A stretch of 64,000 bases of DNA from Syntrophaceae bacterium (GCA_013388635.1 JACAEX010000020.1:69826-133825), one strand, 5' to 3'. Shown: positions 52,483 to 62,980, counted from the first letter of the stretch. Numbers and translations: made by a program. The notes: generated from the sequence alone by a model not told the origin.

Positions 52483-52902
52483 TTATGGTATCGATTTACG
52501 AACAGCCTCATTCTGGATTCGATCAAGGATGCCGTTGATGAAACCCGCGGAATCCTCCGATCCAAATCGTTTCCCCAGTTCAACCGCCTCGTTCAGCGTC
52601 ACCTTCGGAGGGATCTCGGGGCAGTAAAGAAGTTCGTAGATCGCCATCCTGAGGATGCCTCGATCGATGATGTTCATCCGATCCAAGCGCCAGTTTTCTG
52701 AATATCTCTCGATCAGACGATCAATTTCTTCCCGGTGCTCGAGAACGCCAAGGACGAGCTGCTCCCTAAAATCGTCTCTCTCACTGCCCCCTGCAAAATG
52801 GTCCTGAAACTGCGCGAGGGCCCCGATGGGATCCCGCCTGGTAATGTCTAATTCGTAAAGAACCTGGAGGGCGGACTCCCTCGATTTTCTTCTCTTCGCC
52901 AA
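52483..52902 (-). CDS. nusB: Transcription antitermination factor NusB
   Basis: 139 residues, all helical. RESALQVLYELDIT and IIDRGILRMAIYELLY..IPPKVTLNEAVELGKRFGSEDSAGFINGILD are the family signatures. With NusE it supports rRNA antitermination. Follows ribH by 8 bp, a widespread pairing. Confidence 0.95.
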   Translation of the reverse strand: MAKRRKSRESALQVLYELDITRRDPIGALAQFQDHFAGGSERDDFREQLVLGVLEHREEIDRLIERYSENWRLDRMNIIDRGILRMAIYELLYCPEIPPKVTLNEAVELGKRFGSEDSAGFINGILDRIQNEAVRKSIP

Positions 52903-52910
52903 GACGGTGA

Positions 52911-53384
52911 TTATCCCTTTCCAATCTCCCTCAAGAGGTTGACCATTTCGATCGCTGAAATCGCAGCATCGAAACCTTTGTTCCCGATCTTGGTCCCTGC
53001 CCGTTCGATCGCCTGCTCTATCGTATCGGTCGTCAAAACCCCGAAGGCAACTGGGATCTCGCTTTCCAAGGTCACGCTCGCAATTCCTTTGGTCACTTCG
53101 GTTGCGATATAGGAAAAATGCGGCGTCGCCCCTCGAATCACAGAGCCCAGGCAGATGACCGCATCATATCGGCCGCTCTTGGCCATCTTCTTTGCAGCCA
53201 AAGGAATCTCAAAGGCGCCCGGAACCCGAACCACGACGCAATCGGACTCCTCTGCTCCATTCCGTTTCAGGGCATCCATGGCACCCTCGAGAAGGCGGTC
53301 GCTGATGAAGTGGTTGAACCGGCTCACTACGATGCCAAACCGGAGTCCTTTCGCCGTCAATTTGCCTTCAAGGGTTTTCACCAT
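52911..53384 (-). CDS. ribH: 6,7-dimethyl-8-ribityllumazine synthase
   Basis: 157 residues. [64 protein letters not shown] and [27 protein letters not shown]. Catalyses the penultimate riboflavin step, joining the ribBA and ribD products. Confidence 0.96.
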   Translation of the reverse strand: MVKTLEGKLTAKGLRFGIVVSRFNHFISDRLLEGAMDALKRNGAEESDCVVVRVPGAFEIPLAAKKMAKSGRYDAVICLGSVIRGATPHFSYIATEVTKGIASVTLESEIPVAFGVLTTDTIEQAIERAGTKIGNKGFDAAISAIEMVNLLREIGKG

Positions 53385-53416
53385 CTTCTTCTCCTTTCAT
53401 GGTCCGTGACCGGAAT

Positions 53417-53479
53417 GTGCCCCCCAAGCCCCGCCTTGTAGGCAGGGTCAAGTCGATTAGACCCTACCACGGGAGGCAC
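53417..53479. repeat. 63-bp imperfect palindrome between ribBA and ribH
   Basis: Bounded by GTGCCCCCC and GGGAGGCAC and containing GCCTTGTAGGC and GGGTC/GACCC hairpins. It occupies half of the spacer and interrupts an otherwise tight rib operon; it could be a miniature inserted element or a folded mRNA segment. Confidence 0.45.
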
Positions 53480-53518
53480 TATATAAAATTGATATTACCT
53501 TTCACCAGCACGAACTAT

Positions 53519-54730
53519 TTATTCTCCTGTTTTAATCGAAAGCAAATGCCCCATCTTCTTCACCTTGGCTTTCAGGTATTCGATATTCTCCTGATGAGGT
53601 TTGGTCTCGATGGGAACCCTCTCCACCACCTCGATCCCGTACCCCTCCAGGCCAATAATCTTTCTGGGGTTGTTCGTCATCAGCCGGATCTTATGGAGAC
53701 CCAAATCGACAAGAATCTGAGCACCGATGCCGTAGTCTCTCATGTCGGCCTTGAATCCCAACGCCTCGTTTGCCTCCACGGTGTCCTTGCCCTGGTCCTG
53801 GAGACAGTAGGCCTTCAGCTTATTAACCAACCCAATCCCTCTTCCCTCCTGCCTCATGTAGACGATGACACCCTTACCCTCTCTCTCCACCATGGCCATG
53901 GCAGTATGGAGCTGCTCCTCGCAGTCGCATCGTTTCGATCCGAAGACATCCCCTGTTAAACACTGGGAGTGGACTCTTACCAAAACCCTGTCATCCGGAC
54001 CGATCTCCCCTTTGATCAGAGCAATATGGTGATAGGAGTCGATATCGTTCTCATAGGCAATGGCTGTGAAAACCCCTCCATATTTTGTCGGAAGTTTGGC
54101 TGTCGCAACCCTTCGGACCAGACACTCCTTGCTGAGCCGGTATTTGATGAGGTCGGCAATCGTAACGATCTTCAGGCCATGCTCCCTGGCAAAGATCTGT
54201 AGATCCGGCATCCTTGCCATCGTACCATCATCCTTCATGATCTCACAGATCACCCCGGCCGGTTTTAGCCCGGCTAACCTCGCCAGATCGACTGAACCTT
54301 CAGTCTGACCGGTCCGCACCAACACCCCACCCTTTCTCGCCTTCAGCGGAAAGACATGACCCGGGGAAACCAGATCGTCTGCCGTGGTGCGGTCATCAAT
54401 CGCCGCTAAAATGGTCGTCGCCCGATCGGCCGCGGAGATACCTGTCGTCACTCCCCGACGGGCATCGATCGAGACCGTGAAGGCGGTCTGAAAGCGTGAT
54501 GTATTCTCAGAGACCATCATGGGAAGGCGGAGCTCGTTAAGCCTCTCCTCAGTCAGCGAAAGGCAGATCAGCCCCCTCCCATATTTGGCCATAAAATTGA
54601 TGGCTTCAGGCGTCACCTTCTCTGCCGCCATGGTAAGGTCGCCTTCATTCTCCCGATCCTCATCATCGACCAGGATCACCATCTTCCCCTGGCGGATCTC
54701 TTCCAGTGCCTCCTCAATCCGGTTGACCAT
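53519..54730 (-). CDS. ribBA: Bifunctional 3,4-DHBP synthase / GTP cyclohydrolase II
   Basis: 403 residues from ATG at 54730 with AAGGGG upstream. N-terminal Rib[31 protein letters not shown] and [24 protein letters not shown]-terminal Rib[22 protein letters not shown] (zinc Cys), [20 protein letters not shown]. Makes both precursors of lumazine. Overlap with ribE is avoided by this start. Confidence 0.95.
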   Translation of the reverse strand: MVNRIEEALEEIRQGKMVILVDDEDRENEGDLTMAAEKVTPEAINFMAKYGRGLICLSLTEERLNELRLPMMVSENTSRFQTAFTVSIDARRGVTTGISAADRATTILAAIDDRTTADDLVSPGHVFPLKARKGGVLVRTGQTEGSVDLARLAGLKPAGVICEIMKDDGTMARMPDLQIFAREHGLKIVTIADLIKYRLSKECLVRRVATAKLPTKYGGVFTAIAYENDIDSYHHIALIKGEIGPDDRVLVRVHSQCLTGDVFGSKRCDCEEQLHTAMAMVEREGKGVIVYMRQEGRGIGLVNKLKAYCLQDQGKDTVEANEALGFKADMRDYGIGAQILVDLGLHKIRLMTNNPRKIIGLEGYGIEVVERVPIETKPHQENIEYLKAKVKKMGHLLSIKTGE

Positions 54731-54740
54731 AGGAAACCCC

Positions 54741-55394
54741 TTACTCACCTCCGATAAAGCCATGCTCTTTCAGGAATGAGAGGTCGAGGCCTCTCGGTTT
54801 CTCCCCTCCTCGATTCATCATCCTCTCCACGTACTTGCCCAGAATATCGGCTTCGACATTGACACGGTCACCGATCTTCTTGTTGATCAGGGTCGTCTTT
54901 TTGATGGTGTAGGGGATGAGGGTGATCTCTACCTCCTCGCCCCTGCACTCATTGGCAGTCAAACTGATGCCGTCGATAGCGATCGATCCCTTTTGCACCA
55001 CATATTTTACCACAGCTCCTGGAACTCGTATGCTCAGGCGAAGAAAATCTCCCTCCTCTCTCCTCTCTGTGATCACGCCGATCCCGTCGACATGTCCGGT
55101 CACGATATGACCTCCGAGACGATCGCCCACTCTTAAGGCCCTCTCCAGATTGACTTGATCTCCTTCCCTAAGCTCGCCGAGGACTGTCTTTTGGAGAGTC
55201 TCCGATGATAAATCGACCGCAAGGGTCTGTCCTTTTTTCTCCACCACCGTCAGACATACTCCATTTATGTTAATACTATCACCCACTTGCACGTCTGTCA
55301 AATCGATGGGTACTTCCAGCAATAGCCTCCTCCCCTGGCCCCGACTTTCGGCTCTCAACACCTTTCCTCTACCTTCAACGATTCCCGTGAACAT
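54741..55394 (-). CDS. ribE: Riboflavin synthase, alpha chain
   Basis: 217 residues from ATG at 55394 ([12 protein letters not shown]), with GAGGGAAAG upstream. Two lumazine-binding repeats, marked by NINGVCLTV and [10 protein letters not shown]. It dismutates two lumazines to riboflavin. The upstream extension of the frame is intergenic repeat. Confidence 0.95.
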   Translation of the reverse strand: MFTGIVEGRGKVLRAESRGQGRRLLLEVPIDLTDVQVGDSININGVCLTVVEKKGQTLAVDLSSETLQKTVLGELREGDQVNLERALRVGDRLGGHIVTGHVDGIGVITERREEGDFLRLSIRVPGAVVKYVVQKGSIAIDGISLTANECRGEEVEITLIPYTIKKTTLINKKIGDRVNVEADILGKYVERMMNRGGEKPRGLDLSFLKEHGFIGGE

Positions 55395-55404
55395 CTTTCC
55401 CTCA

Positions 55405-55490
55405 AACTTAGAATAATGGAATGCTGGGAAACTGGGGTATTGGTTCATAAAAGAAAAACCCCCTCATTATTCCATCATTCCAACAAACCG
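55405..55490. repeat. Second copy of the TGGAAT/ATTCCA intergenic repeat
   Basis: AATAATGGAATGCTGGGAAACTGGGGTATTGG and the opposing TCATTATTCCATCATTCC, related to 37735-37843. Found between ribD and ribE. Confidence 0.45.
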
Positions 55491-55511
55491 CCACTTCTTC
55501 GACAGATGAGC

Positions 55512-56600
55512 TCACGCTAAATAACCCTCGATGAGGATATCCTCTCCCATCCTCCTCGCTTCCATCTCCTTCAGAACGATCGCCTCATCCAGGTCTTTTT
55601 TCCCCATCCCGCCAAAGATCCCGGGTGCCTCCCTGTCGCCGATCAATTTAGGAGAGAGAAAGAGTAACACTTTATCGATCAGGCCTTCATCCAGAAAGGC
55701 GCCATTGACCCGGCTTCCTCCTTCCACCAAGAGGCTCATCATTCCCATCTCTCCAAGCCTTGTGAGAAAGGCATTCAGATCGACCCTTCCCTCCTTCGAA
55801 TCGAAGATCAAGATTTGAACGCCTCTCTTTTCCAGGCTCTCGATCCGCTCTCTGGGTGCCATCTCGGTGGTGGCAATGATCACCTTCGAAGACGAGTTCT
55901 CAAGCACCTTGGCCTCTTCCGGGATCCTTAGCCTGCTGTCAAGAACGATGCGATAGGGATCCCTTCCCTTCCTCAACCTAACCGTCAGGAGCGGATCGTC
56001 CTTCAGCACCGTACCAATGCCGACCACGACTCCATCCACCTGGTCCCTGATCCGGTGAACGAAGCGCCTCGATCTCTCACCCGATATCCATCTGGACTCG
56101 CCCATCCTGGTCGCAATCTTTCCATCAAGTGTGGCAGCGGCTTTAAGGATTACGAATGGCCTCTTTTCGACGATATATTTGGAGAAGGCTTCGTTCAGCC
56201 TGCGGCACTCCTTCTCCAAAACCCCAACTTCCACATTGATCCCGCTGTTTCTCAGAGCTTCTATCCCCTTACCCTTGACCAGTGGATTGGGATCCTCCAT
56301 GCCTATCACCACCCGTCTCACTCCTGCCTGAATCACGGCAGGGGTACAAGGGGGCGTCTTTCCGTGATGGACGCAGGGCTCCAGATTGAGATAAAGGGTC
56401 GCTCCTCTGGCCTCTTCGCCAGCCTCTTTGAGAGCAACGATCTCGGCATGATCTGCGCCAGCTCTCAGATGGTACCCCTTCCCCACCACTTTATCGTTCT
56501 TAACGAGGAGAGCTCCGACCATGGGGTTAGGCGAGGTTCTCCCCCTGCCTTTTTTCGCAAGACCGAGCACCCTTTTCATCCAATGCTCATCTTCTCTCAT
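55512..56600 (-). CDS. ribD: Bifunctional riboflavin deaminase/reductase
   Basis: 362 residues. Deaminase zinc motifs DHAEIVAL and LEPCVHHGKTPPCTPAVI, then a reductase with ILKAAATLDGKIAT and LLVEGGSRVNGAFLDEGLIDKV. It carries out steps two and three of riboflavin synthesis. No FMN riboswitch was recognised upstream. Confidence 0.95.
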   Translation of the reverse strand: MREDEHWMKRVLGLAKKGRGRTSPNPMVGALLVKNDKVVGKGYHLRAGADHAEIVALKEAGEEARGATLYLNLEPCVHHGKTPPCTPAVIQAGVRRVVIGMEDPNPLVKGKGIEALRNSGINVEVGVLEKECRRLNEAFSKYIVEKRPFVILKAAATLDGKIATRMGESRWISGERSRRFVHRIRDQVDGVVVGIGTVLKDDPLLTVRLRKGRDPYRIVLDSRLRIPEEAKVLENSSSKVIIATTEMAPRERIESLEKRGVQILIFDSKEGRVDLNAFLTRLGEMGMMSLLVEGGSRVNGAFLDEGLIDKVLLFLSPKLIGDREAPGIFGGMGKKDLDEAIVLKEMEARRMGEDILIEGYLA

Positions 56601-56805
56601 AGTAAATTATCTTGCGTTATGAAAATTCATATCAATTTGGCGCTTTGAAAAATCATAAAAAAGAAGGCCGAGTTCACATGTCGCCTGTTTTCGCTTCGCC
56701 TCAAGGCGAGGGGTTTCCACCATCCCCGATGGTGACACTAACACTAGTATTGCGTTTGTATTAGTTTTGGATTTTGCGCTTCGGTCATTTGAAATTGTTT
56801 CGAAT
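56601..56805. other. Spacer between nrdR and ribD
   Basis: 205 bp with a hairpin TTCGCCTCAAGGCGA near 56695, a run of CTAACACTAGTATT-like short repeats, and TTTTGGATTTTGCGCTTCGGTCATTTG of the 15.1-kb repeat family. I looked for an FMN riboswitch on the minus strand and saw none. Confidence 0.35.
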
Positions 56806-57279
56806 TCATTTCTTTTTGACCTCTTCTCTATTCCCGAGGAGCTCCTTAAGTTCATCCATGAATTCCTGAATATCCTTGAACTGACGGTAGACCGAGGCGA
56901 AACGGACATAGGCCACACCATCCAGACGGTGAAGTTCCTCCATTACCTTCTCTCCGATCTCGGAACTCTTCACCTCCCTCTCCGCCTTCTCCTGGAAATA
57001 GAGTTCGATCCGGTTGACGATCTTCTCAAGCAGGTCGATGCTGATCGGTCGTTTCTCACATGCCTTTTTCAGGCCGTTGAAGATCTTGAGGCGATTGAAA
57101 GGTTCCCTCCTTCCGTCCTTCTTGATCACCGAAGGAAGCGCATCCTCTGCCCTCTCCGATGTGGTAAATCGCTTCTTGCAGCTGAGGCATTCCCTCCTCC
57201 GCCGAATCGTATCCTTATCCTTTCCGAGACGGGAGTCCACCACCTTGCTTTCCAGGTGGTTACAAAAGGGACATCTCAT
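56806..57279 (-). CDS. nrdR: Transcriptional repressor NrdR
   Basis: 157 residues. Zinc ribbon [17 protein letters not shown] and [13 protein letters not shown], then an ATP-cone domain ([21 protein letters not shown]). Senses ATP/dATP and controls ribonucleotide reductase genes. No RNR genes are in the window. Confidence 0.95.
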   Translation of the reverse strand: MRCPFCNHLESKVVDSRLGKDKDTIRRRRECLSCKKRFTTSERAEDALPSVIKKDGRREPFNRLKIFNGLKKACEKRPISIDLLEKIVNRIELYFQEKAEREVKSSEIGEKVMEELHRLDGVAYVRFASVYRQFKDIQEFMDELKELLGNREEVKKK

Positions 57280-57294
57280 AGGCCCTCGGTACCT

Positions 57295-57795
57295 TTAACG
57301 TTTAACCTTCGCCTTCTTGCCTCTGTTAAATCTTTCGATTGTAATCCCTGATTCCTTGAGCATCTCTCTGGCCAGGGCATCCGCATAGCCCTCCTCATAG
57401 ACCACCCTTTCGATCCCGGCATTGATGACCATCTTTGAGCAGATAATACACGGATGGTTCGTACAGTAAAGCGTGGCCCCCCGGATCTCAACTCCGTGGT
57501 AGGCCGCCTGGATAATCGCATTCTGTTCAGCGTGAAGACCACGGCAGAGTTCGTGGCGCTCTCCAGAGGGGATGCCCTGTTTCTGACGGAGGCAACCAAT
57601 ATCCAGGCAGTGTTCTAATCTCGAGGGGGCTCCATTATAACCGGTGGCCAGGATCTTCTTATCTTTGACAAGAAGGGCACCCACCTGCCTTCGAATGCAG
57701 GTGGAGCGCTTGGCGACGAGATGGGTGATGTCCATGAAGTATTCTTCCCAGGAGGGACGACGGGAACCAATCTTTTTTCTCTCTTTTGCTTTCAA
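57295..57795 (-). CDS. dCMP deaminase
   Basis: About 166 residues. [21 protein letters not shown] opens the family; zinc ligands are in [14 protein letters not shown] and [12 protein letters not shown], and [13 protein letters not shown] binds substrate. Supplies dUMP for thymidylate. The start is unsure: TTG at 57795 is chosen because further upstream residues come from a repeat; some extra N-terminal residues may be real. Often called ComEB. Confidence 0.9.
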   Translation of the reverse strand: MKAKERKKIGSRRPSWEEYFMDITHLVAKRSTCIRRQVGALLVKDKKILATGYNGAPSRLEHCLDIGCLRQKQGIPSGERHELCRGLHAEQNAIIQAAYHGVEIRGATLYCTNHPCIICSKMVINAGIERVVYEEGYADALAREMLKESGITIERFNRGKKAKVKR

Positions 57796-57811
57796 GGACG
57801 AGCCATTAAGA

Positions 57812-57939
57812 GGTGGAGAAAATTCAAAATTCAAATATCGAAATCCGAAACGATTCCAAATTCAAATTTTCAAACCCCGAACCAGAAAAGTTTTGTATTC
57901 CGGTCATTCGGATTTGTTTGTGATTTTGTGCTTCGGATT
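57812..57939. repeat. Intergenic repeat of the TTCGGATTT family
   Basis: Strings such as AAATTCAAATATCGAAATCCG and ATTCGGATTTGTTTGTG then TTTTGTGCTTCGGATTTC, closely similar to 60040-60075. Lies between rpiB and the dCMP deaminase. Confidence 0.5.
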
Positions 57940-58392
57940 TCATCCTTTAAAATTCTTCTTTTCGATGGCCTCGATCTTCTCAAGACGCCTCTTGTGTCTC
58001 CCGGCTGAAAAAGGGGTCTCCAGCCATACCCTGACGATCTCTTTGGCCAGATCCTTTGCCACAATCCGGCCGCCGATCACCAGGATGTTGGAATCGTTGT
58101 GCTCGCGACTCAATCGAGCGGAGTAAAGGTCGTTGGCCAGGGCCGCCCTCACTCCCGGGAATTTATTCGCCAGGATCGACATCCCGATTCCAGTTCCGCA
58201 GATCAGGATCCCCCTTTCCAGTTCTCCTCTCGATACCTTCTCAGCCACCAACATCCCAAAATCAGGATAATCGACCGAATCCTCAGCAAAGGTCCCCATA
58301 TCAGCGGGTTCGATATTGACCGATCTCAAAAAGCTCTTCAATTCCTCTTTGAGCTCGAAGCCGCCGTGGTCGCAGGCCAGACCGATCTGCAT
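57940..58392 (-). CDS. rpiB: Ribose-5-phosphate isomerase B
   Basis: 150 residues from ATG at 58392 (ATG 58395 adjacent). IGLACDHGGFELKEEL, DYPDFGMLVAEKV, GILICGTGIGMSILANKFPGVRAAL and REHNDSNILVIGGRIV are the RpiB core with the active Cys. Interconverts ribose-5-P and ribulose-5-P. Starts 4 bp after the fabF stop. Confidence 0.95.
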   Translation of the reverse strand: MQIGLACDHGGFELKEELKSFLRSVNIEPADMGTFAEDSVDYPDFGMLVAEKVSRGELERGILICGTGIGMSILANKFPGVRAALANDLYSARLSREHNDSNILVIGGRIVAKDLAKEIVRVWLETPFSAGRHKRRLEKIEAIEKKNFKG

Positions 58393-58396
58393 CATC

Positions 58397-59638
58397 CTAT
58401 CCTGAGAATTTTCGGAAGATAAGCGTGGCATTGGTTCCGCCGAATCCGAAGGCGTTCGACATCCCAACCGTCACAGGTTGGCGTCTGGCCACATTGGGGA
58501 CATAATCGAGATCGCACTCCGGGTCCGGAACCTCATAGTTGATCGTGGGAGGAATGACGCCATCCCGAATGGCCAACAGGGTGAAGATGGCTTCTGTGCT
58601 ACCTGCTGCACCTAAGAGATGGCCGGTCATCGATTTCGTCGAGCTGATGGCCACCTTCCTGGCGTGTTCGCCAAACACCGACTTAATGGCCTGGGTCTCG
58701 GTAAGGTCATTGAGGGGTGTGGAGGTCCCATGAGCGTTGATATAGTCGATCTCCTCCGGCCGCAGCCCTGCGTCTTGGAGTGCCATCCGCATGCACCTTG
58801 CAGCCCCTTCCCCTTCGGGAGGGGGTGCCGTGATGTGATAGGCGTCACCTGTATATCCGTAGCCGATCACTTCCCCATAGATATCGGCCCCCCTCTTCAA
58901 GGCAAATCCAAGTTCCTCCATGATGACGATTCCTGCACCCTCGGCGATCACAAATCCATCCCGGTTCTTCTCGAAGGGTCGAGAGGCCTTTTCCGGCTGA
59001 TCGTTTCGGGTGGAAAGGGCTTTCATCGCATTGAAACCGGCGATCGTCAGAGGCGTGATATTGGCCTCTGTCCCACCCGCAATGATCACCTCTGCATCGC
59101 CATAGACAATGGCCCGAAAGGCATCTCCGATGCAATGCGCTCCTGTGGCACAAGCGGTCACCAAACAGGTGTTCGGTCCCTTGGCGCCGAACTGGATGGC
59201 GATCTGGCCGGAGGCCAGGTTCGCGATGAGCATGGGGATAAAGAAAGGTGTGATACGGCCCGGCCCTTTCTCCAGAAGGATCTGGTGATACTTCTCGATG
59301 GTTGGCAAGCCGCCCAACCCCGTGCCCACAATCACACCGATCCGCTCACAGTTCTCCGGCGTGATCCTCAACCGGGCATCTTCGATGGCCTCCTTTGTTG
59401 CGGCCAGTGCGTACTGAATGAAGAGATCCATCTTTTTGATCTCTCTCTTCTCGATGTACGCCTCCGGATTGAACCCCCTGACCTCTGCTGCAATCTTCGT
59501 CTCATGTCCGTTCGGATCGAAGCGGGTCAGGGGACCAATGGCCGATCTGCCTTCGCAGATGTTCTTCCAGGCCGTTTCGGTTCCGATCCCGTTGGGGATC
59601 ACCAGCCCCACACCTGTGACCACGACCCTTCTTTTCAA
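58397..59638 (-). CDS. fabF: Beta-ketoacyl-ACP synthase II
   Basis: 413 residues from TTG at 59638 with GGAGGAGGG seven bases upstream. Catalytic Cys in [15 protein letters not shown], His residues in [15 protein letters not shown] and [14 protein letters not shown], and the [11 protein letters not shown] end. Elongates acyl-ACP with malonyl-ACP. Directly follows acpP. Confidence 0.96.
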   Translation of the reverse strand: MKRRVVVTGVGLVIPNGIGTETAWKNICEGRSAIGPLTRFDPNGHETKIAAEVRGFNPEAYIEKREIKKMDLFIQYALAATKEAIEDARLRITPENCERIGVIVGTGLGGLPTIEKYHQILLEKGPGRITPFFIPMLIANLASGQIAIQFGAKGPNTCLVTACATGAHCIGDAFRAIVYGDAEVIIAGGTEANITPLTIAGFNAMKALSTRNDQPEKASRPFEKNRDGFVIAEGAGIVIMEELGFALKRGADIYGEVIGYGYTGDAYHITAPPPEGEGAARCMRMALQDAGLRPEEIDYINAHGTSTPLNDLTETQAIKSVFGEHARKVAISSTKSMTGHLLGAAGSTEAIFTLLAIRDGVIPPTINYEVPDPECDLDYVPNVARRQPVTVGMSNAFGFGGTNATLIFRKFSG

Positions 59639-59674
59639 AAGGCAACCCTCCTCCAAAAAGATTGAGCCTGTGGC

Positions 59675-59917
59675 TCACTGAGCGATATGGCTCTGGATAT
59701 ATTCGATGGCATCCCCAACAGTCAGGATCTTCTCCGCATCCTCGTCAGAGATCTCCATGTTGTATTCCTCCTCCAGAGCCATGACAAGTTCAACCAAGTC
59801 GAGGGAATCAGCTCCCAGGTCATCGACGAACTTGGCCTCGGGCGTGACCTCGCTCTCATTCACGCCTAACTGCTCTACAATGATCTCCTTGACCCTCTTG
59901 GCAACGTCATTGGACAT
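59675..59917 (-). CDS. acpP: Acyl carrier protein
   Basis: 80 residues. The phosphopantetheine Ser is in [18 protein letters not shown]. The ATG has an ideal AAAGGAGGTGATTTC Shine-Dalgarno, consistent with a highly expressed gene. Confidence 0.97.
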   Translation of the reverse strand: MSNDVAKRVKEIIVEQLGVNESEVTPEAKFVDDLGADSLDLVELVMALEEEYNMEISDEDAEKILTVGDAIEYIQSHIAQ

Positions 59918-59956
59918 GAAATCACCTCCTTTAGTAGTACAGGATCCAAGACCCCC

Positions 59957-60078
59957 ATATCAAAACTCAAAATAAATTCAGAATCCTAATTGCAAAAACA
60001 GGAATTTTTTATTTACAACCTCTTTGCCCTTGAAAATTCGGGTTTGTTTCGAATTTCGTGCCTCGGATTTAGCAGTTT
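59957..60078. repeat. Intergenic repeat of the TTCGAATTTCGTGC/TCGGATTTAG family
   Basis: GTTTCGAATTTCGTGCCTCGGATTTAGCAGTTTTC ends the spacer between fabG and acpP, nearly the same as the 15.17-kb copy. It does not interrupt the operon frame order. Confidence 0.5.
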
Positions 60079-60088
60079 TCCTTTACAT

Positions 60089-60829
60089 CTACATGTAAAT
60101 GCCGCCGTTGACGTTCAAGACCTGACCGGTGATGTAGCTCGAAGCCTCTGAGACGAGAAAGAGAACAGCCTGGGCCACGTCCTCCGGTTTGCCGAGACGT
60201 TCCATCGGGATCATCCGCTTCAGTTCCTCTTTAACCTTTTCAGGAAGGGCATCGGTCATAGCCGTTTCAATATAACCGGGTGCGATGGCATTGACATTGA
60301 TACCTCTCTGGGCGAACTCTCGAGCGACCGTTTTGGTAAGGCCGATCACCCCTGCCTTTGAGGCCGCATAATTAGCCTGACCTATGTTTCCCATCTCGCC
60401 GACCACCGAGGCGATGTTGACGATCTTTCCGCTTCGTTGTTTTGACATATATCGGATGACCGCTTTCGTACAGTTGAACGTCCCTTTCAGATTGACATCG
60501 ATCACGGCGTCCCAGTCCTCCTCTGTCATTCTCAGGATCAGCCTGTCCCGGGCAATACCGGCGTTGTTCACCAGTATATCGATCTGGCCAAACCTTCTTA
60601 GGATGGTCTCCACCGTACGCTCCACATCCCTTGCATCGGCCACATCGGTCTTGATCGCCATGGCCCTTCGCCCCATGGCTTCAATCTCCTTTGCCGTCTC
60701 TTCTGCCTTTTCCAAATTGATATCCGAGACCGCGATGTCTGCGCCATTCTGAGCAAGAAGGAGTGCAACCGTCCTTCCGATCCCCTGGGCCGCACCGGTC
60801 ACCCAAGCCACCTTCGCTTCAAGTTTCAA
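60089..60829 (-). CDS. fabG: 3-oxoacyl-ACP reductase
   Basis: 246 residues. NADPH motif VTGAAQGIGRTVALLLAQNG, then NNAGIARD, the Ser/Tyr/Lys active site (NIASVVGEMGNIGQANYAASKAGV) and PGYIETAMTD. Reduces the keto group during elongation. Confidence 0.96.
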   Translation of the reverse strand: MKLEAKVAWVTGAAQGIGRTVALLLAQNGADIAVSDINLEKAEETAKEIEAMGRRAMAIKTDVADARDVERTVETILRRFGQIDILVNNAGIARDRLILRMTEEDWDAVIDVNLKGTFNCTKAVIRYMSKQRSGKIVNIASVVGEMGNIGQANYAASKAGVIGLTKTVAREFAQRGINVNAIAPGYIETAMTDALPEKVKEELKRMIPMERLGKPEDVAQAVLFLVSEASSYITGQVLNVNGGIYM

Positions 60830-60841
60830 TGTCGATCTCCT

Positions 60842-61768
60842 TTAGGCTGAATCGATCTTCCTTAGACTCTGCAGGTCTTCTACATTGCGAGTCTCCACGG
60901 CTGGATCGATCCGTTTCATCAACCCGGAGAGGACCCTTCCAGGACCTATCTCCAGAACCTTCTCAATGCCCTCCCTGATCATCCTCCGCATCGACTCCTC
61001 CCACAGGACAGGTTTTGATACCTGAGCCACCAATAACGGCTTCACCCTATCCTTGGAGGTATTGATCTCCGCCTCCACATTGGTCACCACAGGAATGTTC
61101 AGGTCGCTCACCTGGATTTCCTCCAGAACCTTTTCGAGGCGATCGGCTGCGGGCCTCATCAAGGGAGAATGAAAAGGGGCGCTCACAGGGAGCAGGATCG
61201 CCTTCTTCCCGTTCTGCTTCACCCTCTCGATCGCCCGTTGAACCGCGCTGGCATGGCCCGCGATGACGATCTGGCCTGGGCAGTTAAAATTTGCAGGAGA
61301 AAGAACCTCTCCGTTTGCGACATCCCTGCAGAGCTTCTCCACCTCTCCTCGCTCCACACCCAGGACAGCAGCCATTGCCCCCTCTCCGACCGGGACAGCC
61401 TCCTGCATAAACCTTCCCCGCAGTCGGACTGTCTTCACTGCGTCAGCAAAAGGGATGGCTCCAGAAGCAACCAGTGCGCTGTACTCACCCAGGCTGTGTC
61501 CTGCAGCCAATCGGGGATTGGTCCCCTTCTCTGTCTGGAGCACTCTCAGGGCCGCTATGCTCGTCGTCAGAATCGCAGGCTGGGTATTCTCTGTCAGCTT
61601 CAACTCCTCTTCAGGCCCCTGAAGACAGAGGTTCGATATGGAGAAGCCAAGGGCATCATCCGCCTCCTCAAAAACCTCTCTCGCAACCTTGAAGTGATCG
61701 CAGAGCTCCTTGCCCATCCCCACATACTGCGACCCCTGTCCAGGAAAAATAAAGGCTATCGTGCTCAT
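60842..61768 (-). CDS. fabD: Malonyl-CoA:ACP transacylase
   Basis: 308 residues from ATG at 61768. FPGQGSQYVGMG at the N-terminus, nucleophile Ser in LAAGHSLGEYSALVASGA, His in PVSAPFHSPLM, and RVLSGLMKRI. Loads malonyl onto ACP. Gap to fabG is 12 bp. Confidence 0.96.
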   Translation of the reverse strand: MSTIAFIFPGQGSQYVGMGKELCDHFKVAREVFEEADDALGFSISNLCLQGPEEELKLTENTQPAILTTSIAALRVLQTEKGTNPRLAAGHSLGEYSALVASGAIPFADAVKTVRLRGRFMQEAVPVGEGAMAAVLGVERGEVEKLCRDVANGEVLSPANFNCPGQIVIAGHASAVQRAIERVKQNGKKAILLPVSAPFHSPLMRPAADRLEKVLEEIQVSDLNIPVVTNVEAEINTSKDRVKPLLVAQVSKPVLWEESMRRMIREGIEKVLEIGPGRVLSGLMKRIDPAVETRNVEDLQSLRKIDSA

Positions 61769-61784
61769 CGAAGACCCGCTCCTC

Positions 61785-62948
61785 TCATTTCTTTCCGGCA
61801 TACTCTTTGATCAATTCCTGGCCGATCACGTTCCTTTGAATCTGGTTGGTACCCTCATAGATCTGGAGGATTTTGGCATCCCGCATCATCTTCTCCACAG
61901 GATACTCTCTCATGTATCCATAACCACCGAAGATCTGGACCGCATCGGTCGTCACCCTCATGGCGACGTCGCTGGCGAATAATTTCGTCATACCCGAAAC
62001 CTTCGAGATCTCCTTGGGATTCTCCGACTGGTCGATGTATCGGGCAACCGAATAGACCAGCGCCCGCGCGGCCTCAACCTGGGTCGCCATGTCCGCCAGG
62101 ATGTGCTGGACCGCTTGGAAGGAGATGATCTTCTTGCCGAACTGCTCCCGTTCCCGGGCGTAGCGGACCGCTTCATCAAGAGCGCCCTGTGCCAACCCGA
62201 CACCCTGGGCTCCCACCCCGGGCCGGGTCCGGTCAAAGGTCCTCATGGTGATGATGAACCCCATCCCCTCTTTTCCGATCAAGTTCTCCTTCGGGATCAG
62301 GCAATCTTGAAAGATGAGCTCCCGGGTCGCAGAGGCCCGGATCCCCATCTTCTTCTCCTTTTTACCAAAGCTGAAGCCGGGGGTTCCCTTCTCCACGATA
62401 AAAGCACTTGCTCCCCTTGGTCCCTTTGAACGATCGGTCATCGCGATGATGGAGTAGATCTCCGCCTCCCCTCCGTTGGTGATCCACTGTTTTGTTCCGT
62501 TCAGAAGGTAGCCCTTTTCGGTCCGTGTGGCGGTCGTTCGTATGGCGCCTGCATCACTTCCGGCATCGGCCTCGGTCAATCCGAACGCAGCCAATCTCTT
62601 TCCCTTGGCAATATCCGGGAGGTACTTCCTCTTCTGCTCCGGAGTCCCATAGAGCATGATCGGGTGGGCGCCTAACCCACTTCCTGCATAGCTGACAGAG
62701 ACACCCATGCAGACCCGGCTCAACTCCTCCACAGCCAGGCAGTTCTCCAAGACACCTCCTCCAAAGCCTCCGTACTCTTCCGGGATGGAGACGCCAAAGA
62801 GGCCTGCCTCTCCGCAGATCCTCATGATCTCCCAGGGAAACTCCTCCTTCTCATCCAGTTCTGCACGGACGGACATCACCTTCTCGACCGCAATCTTTCG
62901 GGCCAGATCCTGAATCATCCTCTGTTCTGGTGTCAAAAAGTAGTCCAA
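61785..62948 (-). CDS. Acyl-CoA dehydrogenase
   Basis: 387 residues. FAD and substrate motifs FGLTEADAGSDAGAI and MGIRASATRELIFQDC; the catalytic Glu is expected in QIYEGTNQIQRNVIGQELIKEYAGKK. The N-terminal AVEELSRVCMGVSVSYAGSGLG is typical of short/medium-chain enzymes. It lies between plsX and fabD, where fabH is usually found. It may oxidise butyryl/acyl-CoA or be a different enzyme recruited into fatty-acid supply. Confidence 0.9.
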   Translation of the reverse strand: MDYFLTPEQRMIQDLARKIAVEKVMSVRAELDEKEEFPWEIMRICGEAGLFGVSIPEEYGGFGGGVLENCLAVEELSRVCMGVSVSYAGSGLGAHPIMLYGTPEQKRKYLPDIAKGKRLAAFGLTEADAGSDAGAIRTTATRTEKGYLLNGTKQWITNGGEAEIYSIIAMTDRSKGPRGASAFIVEKGTPGFSFGKKEKKMGIRASATRELIFQDCLIPKENLIGKEGMGFIITMRTFDRTRPGVGAQGVGLAQGALDEAVRYAREREQFGKKIISFQAVQHILADMATQVEAARALVYSVARYIDQSENPKEISKVSGMTKLFASDVAMRVTTDAVQIFGGYGYMREYPVEKMMRDAKILQIYEGTNQIQRNVIGQELIKEYAGKK

Positions 62949-62980
62949 GCCAGCTCCCTCCTATCCATCCAGTATGAGAA

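Noticed and set aside
56601-56805. FMN riboswitch upstream of ribD
   Set aside because: None of the conserved RFN-element segments could be found on the minus strand.
58619-59665. 348-codon plus-strand frame opposite fabF
   Set aside because: Shadow frame; the minus strand encodes a complete FabF with all catalytic residues.
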